From assembly GCA_964569015.1 (NCBI GenBank), contig CAZMSN010000060.1, forward strand, positions 1-9,687: a stretch of 9,687 nt of DNA. Reading direction: 5' to 3'. How positions within the stretch are numbered: the stretch's first letter is position 1; every line of letters starts with the position of its first letter. Below are positions 5,645 through 9,687 of this stretch, piece by piece. Origin of the DNA: CAYQEC01 sp964569015 (GTDB taxonomy: Bacteria > Actinomycetota > Acidimicrobiia > Spongiisociales > UBA5794). The notes below the pieces were generated by a model. That model did not search any database. It was not told where the DNA came from and saw only the letters and a list, made by a program, of their open reading frames with translations. The translations under genes and the position numbers were made by a program.

Positions 5645-7711
5645 ATGACCATGATGAACGGGAGAACGACAGTCGCCCTCGTCGTGCTCGCGGCTCTGCT
5701 GCCGGTGGCAGCCGCACCTGCCGAGGCTGATCCGGGTTTCGTGGACGTGCCCGACGGGCACCTGTTCGTGTCCGAGATCACCTGGCTGGAGGAGCAGGGC
5801 ATCACCAAGGGGTGTGATCCCCCGGCGAACGAGCACTTCTGCCCCGATGACGCGGTGACACGAGGTCAGATGGCGGCGTTCCTGGTCAGGGCTCTGGGGT
5901 TCACGGACCGCAGCGGCGACCAATTCCTCGACGACGACGGATCCATCTTCGAAGCCGACATCGAACGCCTGGCAACTGCCGGGATCACCCGCGGCTGCAA
6001 CCCTCCCGCCAACGACCATTTCTGCCCCGACGACCCGGTGACACGAGGCGAGATGGCGGCGTTCCTGGTCAGGGCTCTGGGGTTCACGGACCGCAGCGGC
6101 GACCAATTCCTCGACGACGACGGATCCATCTTCGAAGCCGACATCGAACGCCTGGCAACTGCCGGGATCACCCGCGGCTGCAACCCTCCCGCCAACGACC
6201 GCTTCTGCTCGGACCGCTCGGTGACTCGGGGTGAGATGGCGGCGTTCCTGTACCGCGCCCTCGTCACCGGCAGCGACCCGTCCCCCGTGATCCTGCCGGA
6301 CTCGCGCCGCATCGACTGGAACCCGGGCATCCCCGGAGGCATCCCTGACGACCCGGTCACGGTGTCGGTCTCGGATTTCGGGGCGACGGGGAACGGCACC
6401 GCCGACGACATCGCGGCGTTCCAGCAAGCGATCGACTCCCTGCCCGACGGCGGAGGCGTCGTGTACGCCCCGGCGGGCACGTACCGGCTCAACTCCACCC
6501 TGAGCCTCGGCGACGGCCAGGTGCTGCGGGGCGCCGGTTCCGATGCCACCTTCCTCCGCTTCGACCTCGGCGGATCGAGCAACCCGGCGATCGAGATGAT
6601 CACCTACGAGCGCGGCGACTGGGTGGCGATCTCCGACGGCTTCGAGAAGGGATCGACCACGCTCACTCTGGCCGGCGCCGCCGGAATCGTGGCGCCCACC
6701 TTCGCCGAGATCCAGCAGAGCAACGACCCCGCCGTCATGTACACCGAGCCGGAATGGGAGGCCGACTGGGCCGAGGACTCCGTTGGCGAGATGGTGCGGG
6801 TGATCGCAGTCGCCGGCAACACCGTCACGCTGGCTGAGCCGCTGCACCACAGCTACCGGGCAGACCTGGATCCGGTCTTCCGCACCCAGGGCCTGGTCGA
6901 GCGAGCGGGCGTGGAGCGGCTCCACATCGAACGCCTCGACGGCGGCGACGGCGACACCATCGCCATGAAGAACGCCGCCTACACCTGGGTGCGGGAAGTC
7001 GAGAGCGAGATGACCGTCCGGGCACACATCGGAGCCACGGCCGTGTACGGCTGCGAGATCCGCGACAGCTACTTCCACCACTCGCACGACTACGGGGGCG
7101 GCGGGCACGGCTACGGAGCCAGCCTCGGCACCCACGTCACGAACTGCCTGGTGGAGAACAACGTGTTCGCGTCCCTGCGGCACTCGATGATCATCCAGTT
7201 GGGAGCCAACGGGAACGTGTTCGGCTACAACTCCTCGACCGATTCCCACGACAACTCGGGAAACCTCCTGCCCGACATCTCGCTGCACGGTCACTTCCCG
7301 TCCATGAATCTCTTCGAGGGCAACGTGGTCGAGGAGATCGGGATCAGCGACTACTGGGGACCGGTCGGGCCCGGCAACACTCTGCTCCGCAACTGCGTCG
7401 AGGTGGAGGGCGTCTTCGTGCGGGATTCCTCCCATCGGCAGAGCTTGATCGGCAACGTGCTCAACGGTTCGCCCGACACGATCCAAATCGACGCCTCCGT
7501 CGACGGGACGCTGGCCCACGGCAACTACGAGGCAGGCACCGTCGTATGGGACCCCGGCGTCACCGTCCGGGTCATCCCGGACTCGGACTACCTGGAGGAC
7601 GCGCCGACGTTCTACGGCGCCATGTCGTGGCCCAGCAGCGGCGCCGATCGGCCCGCCTCGTGCACCAATCCCGCACGCGAGCGTTGGGAGGGCGGCGACC
7701 CGATCCCGTGA
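5645..7711 (+). CDS. Secreted three-SLH-domain protein with right-handed beta-helix (pectate-lyase-3-like) domain
   Basis: The 688-residue protein begins with a signal peptide: a short positive start, hydrophobic VALVVLAALLPVAAA (10-24) and likely cleavage after AEA (26-28). Three S-layer-homology repeats follow at ~30-85, 86-146 and 147-207. Each has a cysteine pair nine residues apart (C57/C66, C118/C127, C179/C188) and the wall-binding-type VTRG(E/Q)MAAFL. A Pro/Asp-rich linker (~208-236) leads to a beta-helix domain starting VSVSDFGATGNGTADDIAAFQQA, typical of Pectate_lyase_3 and GH55-like proteins. Later rungs are rich in Asn and Gly (NLFEGNVV, GPGNTLLRN) up to ~640. The SLH part should attach the protein to the cell envelope; the helix domain would bind or cut a polysaccharide. 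Catalytic residues and substrate cannot be assigned. GGGA at 5639-5642 fits the ATG at 5651 better than 5645; the difference is two residues. Its stop faces the GH3 stop 12 bp away. Confidence 0.85.
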   Translation: MTMMNGRTTVALVVLAALLPVAAAPAEADPGFVDVPDGHLFVSEITWLEEQGITKGCDPPANEHFCPDDAVTRGQMAAFLVRALGFTDRSGDQFLDDDGSIFEADIERLATAGITRGCNPPANDHFCPDDPVTRGEMAAFLVRALGFTDRSGDQFLDDDGSIFEADIERLATAGITRGCNPPANDRFCSDRSVTRGEMAAFLYRALVTGSDPSPVILPDSRRIDWNPGIPGGIPDDPVTVSVSDFGATGNGTADDIAAFQQAIDSLPDGGGVVYAPAGTYRLNSTLSLGDGQVLRGAGSDATFLRFDLGGSSNPAIEMITYERGDWVAISDGFEKGSTTLTLAGAAGIVAPTFAEIQQSNDPAVMYTEPEWEADWAEDSVGEMVRVIAVAGNTVTLAEPLHHSYRADLDPVFRTQGLVERAGVERLHIERLDGGDGDTIAMKNAAYTWVREVESEMTVRAHIGATAVYGCEIRDSYFHHSHDYGGGGHGYGASLGTHVTNCLVENNVFASLRHSMIIQLGANGNVFGYNSSTDSHDNSGNLLPDISLHGHFPSMNLFEGNVVEEIGISDYWGPVGPGNTLLRNCVEVEGVFVRDSSHRQSLIGNVLNGSPDTIQIDASVDGTLAHGNYEAGTVVWDPGVTVRVIPDSDYLEDAPTFYGAMSWPSSGADRPASCTNPARERWEGGDPIP
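5868..6200 (+). repeat. Tandem repeat in the SLH region: two exact 150-bp copies, 183-bp period
   Basis: Bases 5868-6017 and 6051-6200 are identical as far as I can align them. The period is 183 bp, exactly 61 codons, which is one SLH repeat. The intervening parts differ slightly (for example CPDDPV versus CSDRSV in the protein). Identity at silent positions points to a recent duplication or gene conversion, not just protein-level constraint. The first SLH repeat is clearly more diverged. Confidence 0.9.
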
Positions 7712-7723
7712 GCCGGGAACGCC

Positions 7724-9687
7724 TCAGGTGATCGTGACCGTCCCGTCGAAGGCCTTTGTCACCGGACCGTCGGAGGAATCGGCGACCACGGTGAAGGAAC
7801 CCGCCTCGAGTAGGTCGCGGGCCGAGGTGCCAACGAAGACCTCGACGACGCCGGGCTCGACCACGTAGCACAGGTCACGGTCGTAGAAGCCGATCTGCGC
7901 CACCGGGAGCTCGAACGTGACCTGCTTCGACTCCCCCGGCTCCAGCTCGACACGGGCGAAGCCCTTCAGCTCCAGCACCGGGCGGGTCACGCTGGCCTCG
8001 GGGTCCCGGATGTAGAGCTGGACGACCTCGTCGCCATTCCGGTCGCCCGTGTTGGCGACCCGGGCCCGCACCGTCACCGTCCCGTTCCAGGCCATTTCGT
8101 TCTGCTCGACGGCGCTCTCGGAGAGGGCGAAGGTCGTGTAGCCGAGGCCGAAACCGAACGGGTAGAGCGGGCTCGAACGGGCATCGACGTAGTCGCCCTT
8201 CCAGTGGGAACGGCCACCGGACACCTTGTGCCCGTAATAGGTAGGGATCTGGCCGGAGGTGCGTGGGAACGAGATGGGGAGCTTGCCGCCCGGGCTGACG
8301 TCGCCCACCAGCACGTCGCTGATGGCTGCGGCGCCTTCCTGCCCCGGGAGCCATGCCATGAGCACCGCGGCGCTGTGCTCGTGGACCCATTCGCTCCCGC
8401 AAGGACGCCCCGCCACCAGCACCAGCACCACCGGGGTTCCGGTGGCGACCACAGCCCGCACCAGGTCCTCCTGCACGCCGGGTAGGTCGAGGGAGGCGCG
8501 GTCCCGGCTCTCACCCGAGGTGCAGTCGGTGGTGAGGCCCGACTTGTCGCCCATCACCATCACCGCCACGTCCGCCCGGGCGGCGAGGGCCACCGCGGCG
8601 GCGAAACCCTCGGTCGAGTCGCTGTTGACGTCGCACCCCTTGGCGTACCGGACGTCGCAGTCGAGCCGTTCCCGCAGCACCTCGTACACCGAGAGGGCGG
8701 GCACCGACCCGGCACTGAACTCGACACCCTCGGGCATCGGGATCGAGAAGACGTTGTCGTCGGCCCGCATCTCCCGTAGCGACTCGATGTGGGCCGGGTA
8801 GGTGTAGTCGCCGAAGAGGTGGCGGGCGGCGTCGGCGTTGGGCCCGATCACCGCCAACGAGCCGAGGCCCGGCCGCAGCGGCAGGGTCCCGTCGTTGCGG
8901 AGCAGGGTCATCGTCTTGTGGGCGACGCGACGGGCCAGGGCCCGGTGGGATGCGGAGTCGGTGACCGCCGCCACCTTCTCGACCTCGACGAACGGCTGCT
9001 CGAACAGGCCGAGGGCGAACTTGGTGCGAAGCACCCGTCGCACCGAGGTATCGACGACCTTCTCGTCGATCGCGCCGGAGGCGAGCGCCGCCAGCAGCGG
9101 CTCCCCGTAACAGTCGGTGCCGGGGAGCTCGACGTCGATCCCGGCCGTCAACGCCATCACGGCGGCGGTCTCCCCGTCGGCCGCCAGCCGGTGGTACTCG
9201 GCGAGCTGACGAACCGCGAAGTAGTCGGAGACGACACAGCCATCGAACCCCCACTCGTCACGGAGGATCCCGGTGAGCAGATTCTGGTCGGCGCCGCAGG
9301 GCACCCCGTCGAGCTCGTGATAGCCGTTCATGACCGACCACAGGCCGGCGGTCCGCACCGCCGCCTCGAAGGGGTGGAGATACACCTCACGTAGCTCGCG
9401 GGCCGGGAGGTGCGCCGGAGCCCAGTTCATGCCCCCTTCCGAAGCCCCGTAGCCGACGAAGTGCTTGGCGGTGGCGACGACCCCGCCCGATAGATCGTCG
9501 GACTGGAGCCCGCGCACGAAGGCGCCCCCCATCCGGGCCACCAGGTGGGGATCCTCCCCGTAGGTCTCCTCGACGCGTCCCCAGCGGGGATCACGGCACA
9601 CGTCGAGCACCGGCGACAGGCCCTGATGGGCACCCATCGCCCGCATCTGGATGCGCACCACGTCGGCCATCGCCTCGGCCAGATCGG
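7724..9687 (-). CDS. Glycoside hydrolase family 3 (beta-glucosidase/beta-xylosidase-like), 5' truncated
   Basis: The gene is read from beyond the right edge (open at 9687, first visible residues DLAEAMADVV) to a TGA at 7724-7726; about 653 residues are visible. Numbered from the internal ATG at 9670, it shows the GH3 TIM-barrel motifs DPRWGR..E.YGEDP (27-41) and KHFVGYG (69-75), and the nucleophile Asp149 in VVSDYFAV. Next comes the alpha/beta sandwich domain with the probable acid/base Glu387 in SGESRDRASLDLPG, then GQEGAAAISDVLVGDVSPGGKLP (443-465). A C-terminal fibronectin-III-like domain (~515-615) completes the three-domain form of many beta-glucosidases and beta-xylosidases. Only the N-terminal part of the barrel is missing, so a signal peptide cannot be judged. 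It releases terminal beta-linked sugars from oligosaccharides; the exact sugar cannot be told. Being convergent with the SLH/beta-helix gene, it is not in the same operon, though a shared role in glycan breakdown is plausible. Confidence 0.9.
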   Translation of the reverse strand, partial: DLAEAMADVVRIQMRAMGAHQGLSPVLDVCRDPRWGRVEETYGEDPHLVARMGGAFVRGLQSDDLSGGVVATAKHFVGYGASEGGMNWAPAHLPARELREVYLHPFEAAVRTAGLWSVMNGYHELDGVPCGADQNLLTGILRDEWGFDGCVVSDYFAVRQLAEYHRLAADGETAAVMALTAGIDVELPGTDCYGEPLLAALASGAIDEKVVDTSVRRVLRTKFALGLFEQPFVEVEKVAAVTDSASHRALARRVAHKTMTLLRNDGTLPLRPGLGSLAVIGPNADAARHLFGDYTYPAHIESLREMRADDNVFSIPMPEGVEFSAGSVPALSVYEVLRERLDCDVRYAKGCDVNSDSTEGFAAAVALAARADVAVMVMGDKSGLTTDCTSGESRDRASLDLPGVQEDLVRAVVATGTPVVLVLVAGRPCGSEWVHEHSAAVLMAWLPGQEGAAAISDVLVGDVSPGGKLPISFPRTSGQIPTYYGHKVSGGRSHWKGDYVDARSSPLYPFGFGLGYTTFALSESAVEQNEMAWNGTVTVRARVANTGDRNGDEVVQLYIRDPEASVTRPVLELKGFARVELEPGESKQVTFELPVAQIGFYDRDLCYVVEPGVVEVFVGTSARDLLEAGSFTVVADSSDGPVTKAFDGTVTIT

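Noticed and set aside
5506..5808. N-terminal extension of the phosphatase to an upstream ATG at 5808
   Set aside because: It would overlap the signal peptide of the divergent gene, adds an unrelated low-complexity stretch, and ATG 5505 has a strong GGAGGG site.
4760..7519. Very long minus-strand open frame (about 919 codons) opposite the SLH/beta-helix gene and across the phosphatase gene
   Set aside because: Its translation is low-complexity, rich in Val, Gly, Arg and His, and its internal repeats are only the antisense of the SLH duplication. It conflicts with the clearly motif-bearing genes in the other frames.
7704..7718. Small hairpin TCCCG/CGGGA at the convergent stops of the SLH and GH3 genes
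   Set aside because: Only 5 bp of stem, no T-run, and partly within coding sequence; too weak to call a terminator.

Overview
The window is visibly GC-rich and tightly packed. Long open frames run antisense to most genes, as expected from high-GC codon use. The best taxonomic clue is the secreted protein at 5645-7711. Its S-layer-homology repeats have the form GC(N/D)PPAN...FCPDD..VTRG(E/Q)MAAFLVRAL, a style I associate with high-GC Actinomycetota, especially uncultured Acidimicrobiia-like lineages. This placement is an inference; the window holds no rRNA or other phylogenetic marker.

Layout from left to right: (1) the 3' end of an extended-SDR NAD-dependent sugar epimerase/dehydratase-like gene (+, cut by the window edge); (2) a 215-bp non-coding stretch with a strong hairpin and a 10-bp palindrome, leading into (3) a stand-alone FMN/glutamate-synthase-domain oxidoreductase (+) with an N-terminal four-cysteine motif and no amidotransferase domain; (4) a 10-bp-stem hairpin between two convergent stops, probably a shared terminator; (5) a compact minus-strand operon, transcribed HAD phosphatase -> GT4 glycosyltransferase -> HxHxQ nucleotidyltransferase/phosphorylase; (6) a 139-bp divergent gap; (7) a secreted three-SLH plus right-handed beta-helix (pectate-lyase-like) protein (+) containing an exact 150-bp tandem duplication; (8) convergent with it, 12 bp away, the 3' part of a glycoside hydrolase family 3 gene (-, cut by the right edge).

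The most interesting unit is the operon at 2391-5505. The glycosyltransferase and phosphatase resemble the mannosylfructose-phosphate synthase/phosphatase pair (relatives of sucrose-phosphate synthase/phosphatase). Together they would make a non-reducing disaccharide such as mannosylfructose or sucrose, which usually serves as a compatible solute. The third gene belongs to the GalT/Apa2/GDP-hexose-phosphorylase fold and is translationally coupled to the glycosyltransferase (ATGA overlap). It could control or recycle the nucleotide-sugar donor. I do not know this three-gene combination as a described system.

The beta-helix protein and the GH3 enzyme suggest polysaccharide use or remodelling at the cell surface, but their substrates cannot be read from the sequence. 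No tRNA, rRNA, CRISPR array, insertion sequence or phage gene was seen, and no stretch over 300 bases lacks a gene.
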